The notes: generated from the sequence alone by a model not told the origin. DNA of 64,000 nucleotides from Gemmatimonadaceae bacterium (GCA_016742275.1 JACVCD010000008.1:1-64000); one strand, 5' to 3'. Counted from the first letter of the stretch, positions 8,679 to 18,684 are shown. Translations and numbers: made by a program.

Positions 8679-9965
8679 ATGATGGATCGGCGCCGGGCGT
8701 TGGGCGCAATGAGTGGACTGGTGGCGGCGCCGATGATTTCGGCGCCGCTGTTGTCCACTACATCCGCGGCAACGATCACGGCATTGCCGCAGCCTGGCGC
8801 TTCGTTTCCGCGTACGATGGATTTTTCCATCGAGCCGGGCGCGACGTATCTCAACGCTGCGTATACGCATCCCATTCCCCGCACGTCGGTGGAGGCGGTG
8901 CGTGTCGCTTCGGATTCTCGCGGTTTGATGCGCGGTGCCATGGCCATGCCGGGCAGTACGAATCCCGCTGCTACGCCACGTGCATTGTTTGCGAAACTGA
9001 TCAACGCGAAGGCGGAAGAAATCGCGTACGTGTCGAGCACCAGCGCTGGTGAGAATCTGGTGGTGCGCGCACTGGAACTCGATACCCGCCGCGAAGGCAA
9101 TGTTGTGACCGATGGTTTGCACTTCGAAGGTGCGCTCATGCATCTCGATGTGCTCAAGCGGCGCGGGCTCGATGTGCGTATCGCGCGGCCTACGGCCGAT
9201 GGTCGCATTCTGCTGCGTGATCTCGAACGACTGGTGGACAAGAACACCCGCCTCGTCGAGATCACCGCCACCGCCATGTACAACGGCTTTCAGCATGATC
9301 TCAAAGCCGTGGCCGATCTTGCGCACGCGCATGGTGCGTTGGTGTATGTGGACATCGTGCATGCGGCCGGTGCGGAACCACTCGATGTGCGGGCGAACGG
9401 TATCGATTTCGCAGCATGCTCGAGCTTCAAATGGCTCATGGGGGATTTCGGATTCGGCTTTCTGTATGCCGCCGAACGCACGTGGGATCGTTTGGTGCGA
9501 CCGGTGGTGAGCTACAATCAGGCCGCAACGATTGATCAGGCGGTGCCGCCGTCGTGGACGTCTGCGGAACAGGCGGCTGTGACTTACGAATTCGGGCGCA
9601 GCGCAGCCGCGATATTCGAAGCGGGTTCGCCGGTGGGCAGTGCGCGGGTGGAAAGCGCGCTGGTGGCGCGGTCACTGGCGTACATCGACGCGCTCGGCGT
9701 GGCGCGCATTCAGGCGCATCGCATTCCGCTCATTCGGCGACTGCAGCAGGAAATGCCGCGTTTGGGTTTTGCTCCCATCACGCCGCCCGACGCTACAGGT
9801 GGCATCGTGACATTCGTCCGCGAAGGGCTTGGGGCGAGCAATATCCCCAAGCGGCTCGCCGACGCGCGTATCAATGTGCGCGTGGCGGCGTCATGGATGC
9901 GAATTTCACCGTCGGTCTACAACGACATGCGCGACATCGAGCGATTGCTCGATGTGTTGTCATAA
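8679..9965 (+). CDS. Exported PLP-dependent enzyme, aminotransferase class V fold
   Basis: The product is about 428 residues. A twin-arginine-like signal (MMDRRRALGAMSG followed by an apolar stretch) precedes the mature enzyme. The domain carries the family marks: the opening TYLNAAYTHPIP, STSAGENLVVRAL for cofactor phosphate, VYVDIVHAAGAEPLDV with the Asp that holds the pyridine nitrogen, and SSFKWLMGDFGFGFLY, where the Lys forms the Schiff base. Relatives include isopenicillin-N epimerase-like enzymes, cysteine desulfurases and kynureninases; the exact reaction is not clear. A PLP enzyme with a Tat signal is unusual but makes sense because Tat exports folded, cofactor-loaded proteins. The start is ATG 8679 or 8682. 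Confidence 0.8.
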   Translation: MMDRRRALGAMSGLVAAPMISAPLLSTTSAATITALPQPGASFPRTMDFSIEPGATYLNAAYTHPIPRTSVEAVRVASDSRGLMRGAMAMPGSTNPAATPRALFAKLINAKAEEIAYVSSTSAGENLVVRALELDTRREGNVVTDGLHFEGALMHLDVLKRRGLDVRIARPTADGRILLRDLERLVDKNTRLVEITATAMYNGFQHDLKAVADLAHAHGALVYVDIVHAAGAEPLDVRANGIDFAACSSFKWLMGDFGFGFLYAAERTWDRLVRPVVSYNQAATIDQAVPPSWTSAEQAAVTYEFGRSAAAIFEAGSPVGSARVESALVARSLAYIDALGVARIQAHRIPLIRRLQQEMPRLGFAPITPPDATGGIVTFVREGLGASNIPKRLADARINVRVAASWMRISPSVYNDMRDIERLLDVLS

Positions 9966-9977
9966 TCGCAGAACGCG

Positions 9978-10250
9978 TTACTTGTTGCCTGCGGCCTTCC
10001 ACTCCTCGTACTGCTCGGGCATGCACACGGCGCAGGGGCGGTATCCTGCGGCGATGGCCGTGGTCTCGTCGGCAAAGAACACTCGCTGCTGTTCGTAGCT
10101 ACGGCCGTGCTCCAGGGCGCGGCGTGCCGCCTTGCAGGTGAGCAGTCCATAAATGCGATTCTTGCGATGGCCACCCAGCGTACCCTTGGTGGGGCTGGCA
10201 ATGGTGCTGCCGTCGGCAGAAACGAGGCGGTAGATGTGCGGTGAAGTCAT
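9978..10250 (-). CDS. Small Ada-type zinc-binding domain protein
   Basis: The 90-residue protein resembles the isolated N-terminal metal-binding module of Ada methyl-phosphotriester transferase. It has IYGLLTCKAARRALEHG, a RVFFADETTAIAAGYRPC segment and the paired Cys of CAVC near the end. Only three Cys are visible (one in LTCK, two in CAVC), so the four-Cys site of Ada is incomplete and a His or Arg may complete it, or metal may be lost. Stand-alone versions of this domain are common and have no agreed role; nucleic-acid repair is possible. It converges with the PLP enzyme, the two genes lying 12 nt apart. Confidence 0.75.
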   Translation of the reverse strand: MTSPHIYRLVSADGSTIASPTKGTLGGHRKNRIYGLLTCKAARRALEHGRSYEQQRVFFADETTAIAAGYRPCAVCMPEQYEEWKAAGNK

Positions 10251-10586
10251 CAGTGAACATACTCAAACTGGCAAGCCAAGGTCGACTGTGGACGTCTTAC
10301 CCGACTGTAGCCCGCGGCCAGATGTGCCTCCTGCGGGTGTGGTCCATTCGATCGCACTATTCAAGTGTGGTCTTGTTATCGGCGCTAATGGGTAGTTCGC
10401 AAGAGTGGAACACGCGATTCCAGACTGTAAAGATAGGGAAATTGCCCTATTTACATCTGAATGCTCAGCTGGATTTTGGACATGGTTTAATACGAAATCA
10501 GAATTGGGTCGGCTGGTACAGATCAATTGTTTTCAAGATAGTGATGCTTTCGGTGAAGTGTCGAGCCTTAGATATGGAGATCAGAA
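10251..10586. other. Gene-free stretch at the left end of an AT-rich patch
   Basis: About 336 bp without a convincing gene. Base composition becomes noticeably richer in A and T from about 10400 onward, continuing through the next two genes. Several open frames cross the region but lack codon bias and overlap one another. An imperfect hairpin, ATAGGG...CCCTAT, sits near 10434-10451. A GGAGA ribosome-binding site lies at the right end before ATG 10587. No terminal repeats, attachment site or transposase are seen. Confidence 0.4.
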
Positions 10587-11327
10587 ATGCTCAATCGTTT
10601 CACTCTTATGACCAACACCCTGTTTCTGATGGTGTTGGCACCTGCTGCGTCAGCGCAACCCAAAATACAGTGGACGAAAATATCCAAGCTCGATGGTTCT
10701 GATAGACTCACCACGCAGCCCACATCGAAAGGTATAGCACCGAAGCTTGGCATGGGTGATACCGTGGCGATTCAAGGGCTTGGCGACAGTCCGATACTTG
10801 AGGTTCGCGTAAGCAACACTGTGGTTTTTGAAGGAGTTTGTGCGCACGCCTGTCCATACAATGCTGGCGATGCAATCAAGATTCCATTCAAGGCGTTCTC
10901 AGGTACAGGCGGCGAGGCGGACGTAGAGGTCAAAGTAAAAGCAGGAGCAACAGAGTCTGTTGGCTATTTCGTCTTGCATAAGCGGTGGGAACTGACCTCA
11001 ATGCAGTCGCCGATTCTGTTCTCCTTCAAGAACAGAATCGGTCAATGGCGCTTGGGAGAAGACATTGCACCGTCCTTGTCACCAGTGGGTGTTCGTGTAT
11101 ACCTGCATTCGCTAGGAATATTGAAATATGTAACGCTGGGGACGTTGCTCCAGACAGCGCGTGCTGACGCCGAGTCAGGGCTCGCCGTAAAGATCGGAGG
11201 CTATGTAGACGTCGCTGGGTTCTTACAGATCGCTCATATGCCGGCACAGCACGGTGAGAGGCCGCGCGTGCTGCTTGGATTGAGACCTGAGTTGTTGAAA
11301 AAAATGGTACCGGAGGGCCCCAAGTGA
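10587..11327 (+). CDS. Exported protein of unknown function in AT-rich patch
   Basis: The 246-residue product has a signal peptide cleaved after ASAQ (near residue 24). The mature part looks beta-rich with a Cys pair in GVCAHACPYN around residue 88-97. Two further segments, AIKIPFKAFSGTGGEADVEV and YFVLHKRWELTS, look like an immunoglobulin-like sandwich followed by a second domain. I recognise no family. GGAGA 7 nt before ATG 10587 supports the start. It overlaps the next gene by 4 nt (GTGA), so the two are translationally coupled and probably act together. Codon use (more AGA, AAA, TTT) differs from the surrounding chromosome, suggesting acquisition from elsewhere. Confidence 0.7.
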   Translation: MLNRFTLMTNTLFLMVLAPAASAQPKIQWTKISKLDGSDRLTTQPTSKGIAPKLGMGDTVAIQGLGDSPILEVRVSNTVVFEGVCAHACPYNAGDAIKIPFKAFSGTGGEADVEVKVKAGATESVGYFVLHKRWELTSMQSPILFSFKNRIGQWRLGEDIAPSLSPVGVRVYLHSLGILKYVTLGTLLQTARADAESGLAVKIGGYVDVAGFLQIAHMPAQHGERPRVLLGLRPELLKKMVPEGPK

Positions 11328-12778
11328 ACTCGCGGAGTGTTTGGTCTCTAACGGTTCTGGTTGGTGCACAGCTCAGCATGACAGGGTGTGCGGCTCCGCT
11401 TCGACACGCTTTGGCAAGTGAGTTTGATTCGCACGCGATCTTCGTTGATCGGTTAGGGCAGCCTCATCGCATCGTAAGCAGAGAGTCCAATCATAAACTT
11501 GATGCCAATCTGCACCCACTCGAGTACGAAGGTCAGCTCGGGCGTATGATGGACTCAATCGACCATCATTCTAGCGATACCGTAGTCGTCATCCTGCATG
11601 GAGGACTAAACAATCTGAGAAATCGGCCCAAGGCAACTGAAGCGATTCTTAGAGCATTTAGGGAGACACCCGGTTACTACCCCATCGTTGTTAACTGGAA
11701 CTCAGGTGCCGGTTCCACCTACATCGATCAGAGTGTTCGAGTGCGAAGTGGGCAATACGTCCAGTCAGAAAGCTGGCAAAAACCACTGTTTATAACGATG
11801 AACTCGGCAAGTGACTTGCTGGTGGGGATCGTTGATGCACCGCGGGCTGCCACGAATCGAGCTTTCGAACTCCTGCATGATCGGAGAATGCCTTCGCCGC
11901 CAGCAGACGATGTGTTTGTAGCAGACCATTTGCTCATCGAAATCGGAAAGTCTCGACGCTATGGCTGGAGATCCTTTGGAGCAGACGCGATTGCAGCTGT
12001 AGAGCTTCCGGCCAAGCTGCTAACGGGAATAGTTGTTGAGGGATTCGGCGGTAGGATGTGGCAGAATATGTCCCGCAGAACTCGTCTGGCAGTACGAACC
12101 AAGGACGACTACTGCAGTACTTTCCGGCGCGAACCAGTCGCGCACCAGAATCCCTGTGTTAGGTACATGGAGGAATCAGGTGCCGTCGCGACCTTGTTTG
12201 ATAGCTTGCAGGCGAGAGCGGGGAAGCGAAAAAAGGGGAACGAAATGCATGTGGTTCTTATTGCCCACAGTATGGGAACCATGATTGCGAACAACGTGCT
12301 CAGGATGTCTTTGACGGCGCGGGAAGATGGTAGTCGATCTCTCTTCAGAGAGATTGTGTATATGGCCGCTGCTTCCTCCGTTCGTGATATCGAATCAACG
12401 ATCGTTCCATATATGCAACGCCATGATTCAACGACATTTTCGATGTTGACTCTGCATCCCGGAAATGAATCTCGAGAAGTGAACTATCTCGGATTGATTC
12501 CCAGAGGGTCTTTACTTACCTGGATTGATGCAGGTTTCGAGCGTACGCGCTCCTTCGACGATCGTACCGCTGGACGATTTGCTAACATGACAAGCGCTTT
12601 GACGATCTTCCCAACCGAACTTCGCTCGCGCGTGTCGCTAAAGATGTTCAGTGAGCGTGGATCGAAAATTCCCCAAAAACACGGGCAGTTTATGGATCCA
12701 ACTCTCAGGTTCTGGTTGCCCGCGTTTCGAATGGTTCAGAAGAGCAAGGGAAAGGAGCCTCCGAAGAACCTACGGTAG
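11324..12778 (+). CDS. Lipoprotein with alpha/beta-hydrolase (lipase-like) domain
   Basis: The 484-residue product starts at GTG 11324 and has a lipoprotein signal ending in the lipobox LSMTGC (near residue 22). The body has features of an alpha/beta hydrolase: VVVILHGGLNNLRNRP as the oxyanion-hole strand, YYPIVVNWNSGAG, and a nucleophile elbow VVLIAHSMGTMIAN, whose Ser would be catalytic, followed by EIVYMAAASSV. This resembles DUF900/DUF676-type lipase-like proteins. The catalytic Asp and His cannot be fixed by eye. It is translationally coupled to the exported protein upstream, and both share low-GC codon use. The pair could process or modify an envelope substrate. Substrate unknown. Confidence 0.72.
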   Translation: MNSRSVWSLTVLVGAQLSMTGCAAPLRHALASEFDSHAIFVDRLGQPHRIVSRESNHKLDANLHPLEYEGQLGRMMDSIDHHSSDTVVVILHGGLNNLRNRPKATEAILRAFRETPGYYPIVVNWNSGAGSTYIDQSVRVRSGQYVQSESWQKPLFITMNSASDLLVGIVDAPRAATNRAFELLHDRRMPSPPADDVFVADHLLIEIGKSRRYGWRSFGADAIAAVELPAKLLTGIVVEGFGGRMWQNMSRRTRLAVRTKDDYCSTFRREPVAHQNPCVRYMEESGAVATLFDSLQARAGKRKKGNEMHVVLIAHSMGTMIANNVLRMSLTAREDGSRSLFREIVYMAAASSVRDIESTIVPYMQRHDSTTFSMLTLHPGNESREVNYLGLIPRGSLLTWIDAGFERTRSFDDRTAGRFANMTSALTIFPTELRSRVSLKMFSERGSKIPQKHGQFMDPTLRFWLPAFRMVQKSKGKEPPKNLR

Positions 12779-12779
12779 C

Positions 12780-14333
12780 TCAGACCGCCACCCACAACGC
12801 CGGGACGCCGGGAAGATCGTCACGTACGGCGGAAAGTAGTCCCTGTTTTACCAGGGACGTCGCCACTTCGATGTCCGGGGCGAGATAACGATCCTCGCCG
12901 ACAAACGGCACATGCGCCCGCAGTTCGGCGTGCACCCGCTCGAGCGCCACGGAGCTGGTCAGTGGACGCAGGAAGTCGATGCCCTGCGCGGCGGCCATGA
13001 GCTCGATGCCGAGTATGCAGGCGACGTTGTCGATCATGGGTCCCAAGCGCCGCGCAGCAAAGGTGGCCATGGACACATGGTCTTCCTGATTGGCGCTCGT
13101 GGGCAGACTGTCGACGCTGGCGGGATGCGCGAGGCTCTTGTTTTCGCTCGCCACGCTGGCGGCCGTGACGTGCGCGATCATGAAACCGCTATTGAGACCC
13201 GCATTCGGCGTGAGAAACGCCGGCAAGCGCGAGACCACCGGATCGATCAGCATCGCGATGCGACGTTCAGCAATCGCGCCGACCTCGGCGATGGCCGTGG
13301 CCATGGCGTCAGCGGCCAAGGCCACCGGTTCGGCGTGGAAGTTTCCGCCTGAGACGAGGGTACCGTCTTCGAATACGAGTGGGTTGTCGGTCACGGCATT
13401 GGCTTCGCGCAGCAGCACAAGCGCGGCGTGGCGCAATTGATCGAGACACGCGCCAACCACCTGCGGCTGGCACCGTAGGCAGTATGGATCCTGTACACGA
13501 TCGTCGCCATGCAAATGACTTTCGCGAATGGCGCTGCCGGCGAGCAGCCAGCGATAGTACTGCGCCACGTCGATCTGACCAGGCTGTCCACGCACCGCAT
13601 GAATGCGCGGATCGAATGGTCCATCGCTACCACGTGCGGCATCGACGGTGAGTGCGCCGACTACGAGCGCTGACTCGAGCACGGGTTCAAACGTGAACAG
13701 TGCGTGCAGGGCCAATGCGGTACTGGCCTGTGTGCCGTTGATGAGCGCCAGTCCTTCCTTGGCCTCGAGCGTGAGTGGCGTGAGGCCGTGGTGCACGAGC
13801 GCCGCTGCAGCGGGCACGCGCTCGCCTGATGGGGACAAGCATTCGCCCTCGCCCATCAATGCCAATGCCAGATGCGACAATGGTGCGAGATCGCCGCTGG
13901 CACCGACACTGCCCTGCGACGGGATGTAGGGAATGAATCCGGCGTTGTAAGCCGCCAGAATGCTCTGCACGACCACTGGCCGCACGCCGCTGAATCCGCG
14001 ACCCAGACTCGCCGCCTTGAGTGCGAGCATGAGTCGCACGACAGCGGCGTCCATTGGTGCACCGACGCCGACACTGTGGCTGCGAATGAGATTGCGCTGC
14101 AGCGCCGCAAGATCTGCGGCATCAATACGCGTAGATGCCAGCTTGCCGAAGCCCGTGTTTACGCCATACACCGCGTCTGCGCCGGCCGCGGCGCGTTGCA
14201 CGACGGCAGCGCTGCGTGCAATGGCTTCATGCGCCGCCTGGTCCAACGACAGCGCGACGTTGCCCGCGTGAATGTCCTGCAGCGCTTCGAGCGTGAGGGC
14301 GCCTGGCGAAATCGTGAGTGCAATGCGTGCCAT
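12780..14333 (-). CDS. hutH: Histidine ammonia-lyase
   Basis: The 517-residue cytoplasmic enzyme deaminates L-histidine to trans-urocanate, the first step of histidine utilisation. The Ala-Ser-Gly triad that cyclises to the MIO cofactor is at residues 145-147 within [12 protein letters not shown]. The active-site Tyr of [10 protein letters not shown] is at about 56, and further family blocks are [11 protein letters not shown]-like [15 protein letters not shown] and [14 protein letters not shown]. Length matches the family (about 510). It starts by ATG overlapping the hutU stop by 1 nt (TGATG), so the pair is translationally coupled. It should be repressed by HutC at the shared operator upstream of hutU. 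It converges with the AT-rich lipoprotein gene, 1 nt apart. Confidence 0.97.
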   Translation of the reverse strand: MARIALTISPGALTLEALQDIHAGNVALSLDQAAHEAIARSAAVVQRAAAGADAVYGVNTGFGKLASTRIDAADLAALQRNLIRSHSVGVGAPMDAAVVRLMLALKAASLGRGFSGVRPVVVQSILAAYNAGFIPYIPSQGSVGASGDLAPLSHLALALMGEGECLSPSGERVPAAAALVHHGLTPLTLEAKEGLALINGTQASTALALHALFTFEPVLESALVVGALTVDAARGSDGPFDPRIHAVRGQPGQIDVAQYYRWLLAGSAIRESHLHGDDRVQDPYCLRCQPQVVGACLDQLRHAALVLLREANAVTDNPLVFEDGTLVSGGNFHAEPVALAADAMATAIAEVGAIAERRIAMLIDPVVSRLPAFLTPNAGLNSGFMIAHVTAASVASENKSLAHPASVDSLPTSANQEDHVSMATFAARRLGPMIDNVACILGIELMAAAQGIDFLRPLTSSVALERVHAELRAHVPFVGEDRYLAPDIEVATSLVKQGLLSAVRDDLPGVPALWVAV

Positions 14334-16042
14334 CAGTGGTTCACCATGGGCAGGTTCAAGTGATGCTCATGCGCACATTCGCGCGCGATGTCGTATCCCG
14401 CATCGGCGTGTCGCATGACGCCGGTTCCCGGATCGTTCCACAGCACACGCTCGATACGCGCATCGGCTTCGGTGGTGCCATCACACACGATCACGACACC
14501 GCTGTGCTGGCTGTATCCCATGCCAACACCGCCGCCATGGTGCAAACTCACCCATGTCGCACCGCTGGCGGTATTGAGCAGCGCATTGAGCAACGGCCAG
14601 TCGCTCACGGCATCGCTGCCGTCGATCATGCCTTCCGTTTCGCGATTGGGGCTGGCCACGCTGCCGCTGTCGAGATGGTCGCGGCCGATCACGATGGGCG
14701 CTTCGAGTTCACCCGAACGCACCATTTCGTTGAAGGCGAGGCCGGCGCGGTGCCGGTCGCCAAGACCAATCCAACAGATGCGCGCCGGCAATCCCTGAAA
14801 CGCGATGCGTGAGCCGGCCATGTCGAGCCAGCGATGCAAATGCACGTTGTCGGGGAACAACTCCTTCATCTTTGCGTCGGTCTTGCGAATGTCCTCCGGG
14901 TTGCCAGAGAGCGCGACCCAACGAAATGGTCCGACACCGCGACAGAACAGCGGACGCACATAGGCCGGAACGAATCCGGGAATGTCAAATGCGTTCTTCA
15001 CACCGGCGTCGAACGCCACCTGGCGGATGTTGTTGCCATAGTCGACCGTAGGAATGCCCATGGCCTGAAATGCGAGCATGGCCTGCACATGCGCCGCGCA
15101 GCTCTTTGCTGCTTCTGTGCGCAGCTTGGCATGCTGTGTGTCGTCGGCCTGTGCAGCCTTCCACTGTTCCACAGTCCATCCGATCGGCAGATAGCCGTTG
15201 ACCAGATCATGTGCGCTGGTCTGATCGGTCACGAGATCGGGACGTGCGCCACGAAGGACCAGCTCCGGCAACACTTCGGCGGCGTTCCCGAGCAGCGCCA
15301 CGCTGACGGCACGTCCTTCGGCAGCATACTGTGCCATGCGCGCGAGGGCGTCATCGAGATCGTGCGCCTGCTCGTCTACATATCGACTGCGCAGACGGAA
15401 GTCGATGCGACTCTGCTGGCATTCAATGGTGAGACTCGACGCACCGGCGAATGACGCGGCCAATGGCTGCGCGCCACCCATGCCACCCAGACCTGCGGAG
15501 AGAATCCACCGACCGGTGAGTGAACCGCCGAAATGCTGCCGGCCCGCCTCGACAAACGTTTCGTACGTGCCCTGCACGATGCCCTGACTGCCGATGTAGA
15601 TCCAACTGCCGGCTGTCATCTGGCCATACATCATGAGTCCCTTGCGGTCGAGCTCATGGAAATGCTCCCACGTGGCCCAGCGCGGCACGAGGTTGCTATT
15701 GGCGAGCAGCACGCGCGGAGCATCTGCGTGCGTGCGAAATACACCCACCGGCTTTCCACTCTGGACGAGCAGAGTTTCGTCCGGGCGGAGATTGCGCAGC
15801 GCGCTGAGCAGCGCATCGAAACTGGCCCAGTTACGGGCCGCCTTGCCAATGCCACCGTACACCACCAGCGCATCCGGATTCTCGGCCACTTCGGCGTCGA
15901 GATTGTTTTGGAGCATGCGGTAGGCCGCTTCGATGAGCCAATTGGCGCAGCTGAGGGCCGTGCCGCGAGGCGCGCGGACGGGGCGCGGACCGTCTATTGA
16001 ACCGACGTCGGCGTTGGCGGAGGAGGTCGCGAGCTGTGTCAT
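14333..16042 (-). CDS. hutU: Urocanate hydratase
   Basis: The 569-residue enzyme adds water to urocanate to give imidazolone-5-propionate, using tightly bound NAD+. Family blocks are visible: [30 protein letters not shown], the nucleotide-binding [15 protein letters not shown], and [15 protein letters not shown] followed by GYLPIGW. I place the start at ATG 16042. The frame is open further to a TTG at 16093, but that would put the operator palindrome inside the gene and exceed the usual 555-560 residues. It is first in the leftward hutU-hutH operon; its promoter region overlaps the 16-bp palindrome 38 nt upstream. Confidence 0.96.
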   Translation of the reverse strand: MTQLATSSANADVGSIDGPRPVRAPRGTALSCANWLIEAAYRMLQNNLDAEVAENPDALVVYGGIGKAARNWASFDALLSALRNLRPDETLLVQSGKPVGVFRTHADAPRVLLANSNLVPRWATWEHFHELDRKGLMMYGQMTAGSWIYIGSQGIVQGTYETFVEAGRQHFGGSLTGRWILSAGLGGMGGAQPLAASFAGASSLTIECQQSRIDFRLRSRYVDEQAHDLDDALARMAQYAAEGRAVSVALLGNAAEVLPELVLRGARPDLVTDQTSAHDLVNGYLPIGWTVEQWKAAQADDTQHAKLRTEAAKSCAAHVQAMLAFQAMGIPTVDYGNNIRQVAFDAGVKNAFDIPGFVPAYVRPLFCRGVGPFRWVALSGNPEDIRKTDAKMKELFPDNVHLHRWLDMAGSRIAFQGLPARICWIGLGDRHRAGLAFNEMVRSGELEAPIVIGRDHLDSGSVASPNRETEGMIDGSDAVSDWPLLNALLNTASGATWVSLHHGGGVGMGYSQHSGVVIVCDGTTEADARIERVLWNDPGTGVMRHADAGYDIARECAHEHHLNLPMVNH

Positions 16043-16064
16043 GTACGGGAGGGGACGAGGCGAA

Positions 16065-16110
16065 GAGCTGTCCAATCGTACTTGTCTAGACAAGTGACGG
16101 CAAGTAGGAT
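16065..16110. promoter_or_regulatory. Divergent hutU/hutC promoter region with overlapping operator
   Basis: Two sigma70-like promoters can be drawn around the palindrome. Rightward (hutC): -35 TTGTCT at 16082-16087, a 17-nt spacer, -10 TAGGAT at 16105-16110; the expected transcription start then falls at about the ATG 16117, so hutC would be leaderless. Leftward (hutU): -35 TTGCCG at 16103-16098, 17 nt, -10 TACGAT at 16080-16075, giving a leader of about 26 nt before ATG 16042. Each hexamer matches the consensus at about four of six positions. A repressor on the palindrome would block both. This is a pattern match, not a proven promoter. Confidence 0.5.
16080..16095. promoter_or_regulatory. 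16-bp perfect palindrome, predicted HutC operator
   Basis: ACTTGTCTAGACAAGT is a perfect dyad lying between the divergent hutU and hutC genes, 38 nt from the hutU start and 22 nt from the hutC start. Known HutC operators of Gammaproteobacteria share the CTTGT...ACAAG half-sites. Its position, immediately next to a GntR/UTRA gene and between two hut promoters, strongly suggests autoregulated repression relieved by urocanate. Confidence 0.85.
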
Positions 16111-16116
16111 AGGCCC

Positions 16117-16827
16117 ATGCCTCCCGCCACCGCCGCCCCGTACCAGCGCGTCAAGCAATACCTCAAGCAGGGGTTGGCGCGCGGACGCTGGGCGGCCGGT
16201 GCGTTGATGCCGTCTGAAGCCGAGCTTGTGGCACGTTTTGAAGTGAGCCGGATGACGGTGAATCGCGCGCTGCGCGAGCTGCAATCCGAGGGATTGGTTG
16301 AGCGAGTGCAGGGTGTGGGTACGTTCGCCCGCAGTCTGGATGCGGTGAGCAGCACGCTGACCATTTCCGACGTGCACGAAGAGATCCTGTCGCGTGGTCA
16401 TAGCCACGAGGCGCGGGTGCATCTGGCGCGTGAAGAAGAAGCCAGCGTGAGCGTGGCGGCTCAGCTCTCACTAACACCAGGCGAGCGCGTGTTTCACACG
16501 CGCATCGTACATCTCGAGAATGGTGTGGCGCTGCAGTGTGAGGATCGTTGGGTGAACCCTGCTGAAGCGCCGGACTATCTGCAGCACGATTTCACACAGG
16601 TCACTCCGACGCAGATCCTGTTTGCCAGCACGCAGCTCTGGCGTGCGGTGTATCACATCGAGGCTTCCCGTCCCACGCGACTGGAGGCGCGGTTGCTGGG
16701 TATTGCAGCAAACGCGCCGTGTCTCGTGGTGGTGCGGCGCACGTTCAGTCGGATTGGCCCGATCACGGCCGTGCGGCTCGTGCATCCGGGTGACCGCTAC
16801 ATGCTGCAGGGAGAGTTTGCCCCATGA
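16117..16827 (+). CDS. hutC: Histidine utilisation repressor, GntR family (HutC type)
   Basis: The 236-residue regulator has an N-terminal GntR winged helix-turn-helix (about 8-72; [20 protein letters not shown] and [20 protein letters not shown]) and a C-terminal UTRA ligand-binding domain (about 95-232), with [20 protein letters not shown] and [15 protein letters not shown]. HutC proteins bind DNA as dimers and are released by urocanate. It is the first gene of the rightward hut operon and ends in a 4-nt ATGA overlap with hutD. The palindrome just upstream is its likely operator, giving negative autoregulation as well as repression of hutUH. Confidence 0.94.
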   Translation: MPPATAAPYQRVKQYLKQGLARGRWAAGALMPSEAELVARFEVSRMTVNRALRELQSEGLVERVQGVGTFARSLDAVSSTLTISDVHEEILSRGHSHEARVHLAREEEASVSVAAQLSLTPGERVFHTRIVHLENGVALQCEDRWVNPAEAPDYLQHDFTQVTPTQILFASTQLWRAVYHIEASRPTRLEARLLGIAANAPCLVVVRRTFSRIGPITAVRLVHPGDRYMLQGEFAP

Positions 16828-17459
16828 CACCATCGTCTGTGTCCGCACACACGCCCGCTGTGCGAATCGTTCATTTGGACAACGTCGCTCCTCAGCTGTG
16901 GCGCAATGGCGGCGGGATGACGCGGGAGCTAATCGCATGGCCATCAGCTGATGCGTGGCTCGTGCGCGTGAGCGTGGCACGCATTGCACGTGACGGTCCC
17001 TTCAGCGCATTTCCCGGCGTGTGGCGATGGTTTACGGTGCTGAATGGAGCCGGTGTGTCACTGGAGTGGCCCGACCGAAAGCGCACGTTGACGCGTGGCG
17101 ACGAAGGCACCGCTTTTGATGGCAACGATGCACCAGCCTGTCGCCTGCTTGACGGTGAAACCGACGATCTGAATGTCATGTGGGATATGCGCGTGAGCGC
17201 ACGCGGCGTGTCGCGCGTGGTGCCCGGTAGCGCCTGGTCTTCCTCCGCGACATGGCGCGCGGTCTACACCGATGCGCCCTGCACGCTGCTGATTGGAAAT
17301 GGCGCGCAGGCACAATCGCATACGCTTGATGCGAGAACGCTGGCCTGGAGCGAAGTTCAGCCAGGTGCGCCCATTCAAGAAGAGGCGTGGCGTATTCACA
17401 CAGCTGTCCCCGTGCGCGCCTGGTGGTTGTGGGCGACACAAGCATCTGCCCAGGACTGA
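16824..17459 (+). CDS. hutD: HutD family protein
   Basis: The 211-residue protein matches the HutD family: [21 protein letters not shown] at the start, [21 protein letters not shown] and [16 protein letters not shown], forming a bicupin-like fold. HutD is not an enzyme of the pathway; in Pseudomonas it has been proposed to set an upper limit on hut expression, perhaps by binding an intermediate. It is coupled to hutC by the ATGA overlap and lies 4 nt before hutI, so regulation and catabolism are made together. Alternative roles cannot be excluded. Confidence 0.9.
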   Translation: MTPSSVSAHTPAVRIVHLDNVAPQLWRNGGGMTRELIAWPSADAWLVRVSVARIARDGPFSAFPGVWRWFTVLNGAGVSLEWPDRKRTLTRGDEGTAFDGNDAPACRLLDGETDDLNVMWDMRVSARGVSRVVPGSAWSSSATWRAVYTDAPCTLLIGNGAQAQSHTLDARTLAWSEVQPGAPIQEEAWRIHTAVPVRAWWLWATQASAQD

Positions 17460-17463
17460 CATC

Positions 17464-18684
17464 ATGACCCGTACGCTCTGGCGTCGCGCCAATATCGCGA
17501 CGTTTGCTGATGGTGCAGCAACGAGAACCCCCTACGGATTTTCAGAGCACGGCGCGCTGGTCACGGAAGGCGATCGCATTGTGTGGGTAGGCGCTGACGA
17601 CGCGCTGCCTGCGGATCTGCGCATCGGTGCTGAGCACGACCTGCAGGGGGCATTGCTTACACCGGGATTGATCGACGCCCATACGCACCTGGTGTATGGC
17701 GGAGATCGGGCAGCCGAGTTCGAGCAACGTCTGCATGGCGCGACCTATGCGGAGATTGCCAAGGCGGGTGGTGGTATCGCGTCGACGGTGCGTGCCACGC
17801 GCGCGGCAGCTACCGAGCAGCTGACCGAGCGTGCTGTCGCTCGCGCTCGTGTGCTCATGGCGGAAGGAGTGACCACACTCGAAATCAAATCGGGATATGG
17901 GTTGAGCGCCGATGATGAAAGGCGTTCCCTCAAGGCGGCGCGCGAAGTTGGTTTACGGCTGCCAGTGTCTGTGTGTACGACGTCGCTTGCCCTGCATGCC
18001 CTGCCACCAGAGTACGCTGGCCAGGCGGACGCCTATGTCGACGCGGCATGCGATTGGCTCCGTGATCAGCATGCTGCCGGTCTCGTGGATGCTGCCGATG
18101 CCTTCTGCGAATCGATTGCGTTCACGACCGATCAGGTCGCGCGCTGGTTCACTGTTGCACGGTCGCTGGGACTACGCGTCAAGCTTCATGCGGAGCAGCT
18201 GAGTGACAGCAAAGGCGCCGTACTCGCGGCGTCATTCAATGCGCTCAGCTGCGATCATCTCGAGTACCTTGGTGCAGACGGCGTGCGTGCAATACGCGAG
18301 TCGGGAACCGTGGCCATGCTGTTGCCCGGTGCCTACTACTTCCTTCGTGAAACGCAGCTCCCGCCGATCGCTGCACTGCGCGAAGCGGGTGTCCCGATTG
18401 CTATTGCCACTGATCACAATCCGGGCTCCTCACCTGCACTGAGTCTACTGCTCATGTTGAATATGGCGTGTACCTTGTTCCGCCTGACGCCAGAGGAGAG
18501 CTGGCGTGGTGTGACTGTGAATGCCGCGAAGGCACTTGGGCTGGATGACCGTGGCATGCTGGTCAGCGGAATGCGAGCAGACCTGGCAGTCTGGGACGCT
18601 GAGCATCCGCGCGAGCTGGCGTATCGATTCGGTGTCAATCCATGCCGCCGTGTAGTGATTGGTGGCACGGAGTGCGTGGCATGA
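17464..18684 (+). CDS. hutI: Imidazolonepropionase
   Basis: The 406-residue amidohydrolase opens the imidazolone ring of imidazolonepropionate to give N-formimino-L-glutamate. Metal ligands are visible in [18 protein letters not shown] (H73, H75), in a KLHAEQLSD segment and in [10 protein letters not shown], where the Asp is the conserved last ligand. Length is as expected (about 405). The start at ATG 17464 is 4 nt after the hutD stop; the open frame extends farther left but only within hutD in another frame. It overlaps hutG by 4 nt (ATGA). Cytoplasmic, one mononuclear metal ion expected (Fe or Zn). Confidence 0.96.
   Translation: MTRTLWRRANIATFADGAATRTPYGFSEHGALVTEGDRIVWVGADDALPADLRIGAEHDLQGALLTPGLIDAHTHLVYGGDRAAEFEQRLHGATYAEIAKAGGGIASTVRATRAAATEQLTERAVARARVLMAEGVTTLEIKSGYGLSADDERRSLKAAREVGLRLPVSVCTTSLALHALPPEYAGQADAYVDAACDWLRDQHAAGLVDAADAFCESIAFTTDQVARWFTVARSLGLRVKLHAEQLSDSKGAVLAASFNALSCDHLEYLGADGVRAIRESGTVAMLLPGAYYFLRETQLPPIAALREAGVPIAIATDHNPGSSPALSLLLMLNMACTLFRLTPEESWRGVTVNAAKALGLDDRGMLVSGMRADLAVWDAEHPRELAYRFGVNPCRRVVIGGTECVA

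Noticed and set aside
8040-9362. Long open frame on the minus strand opposite the PLP enzyme
   Set aside because: It is rich in His and Arg, matches no family, and lies opposite clear genes; it is a by-product of high-GC codon use.
10241-10702. Open frames in the gap before the AT-rich genes
   Set aside because: They overlap the start of the supported gene at 10587 and one another, with no signal, domain or ribosome-binding site.
16043-16093. Longer HutU start at a TTG
   Set aside because: It would place the operator palindrome inside the coding region and make the protein longer than its family; ATG 16042 fits better.
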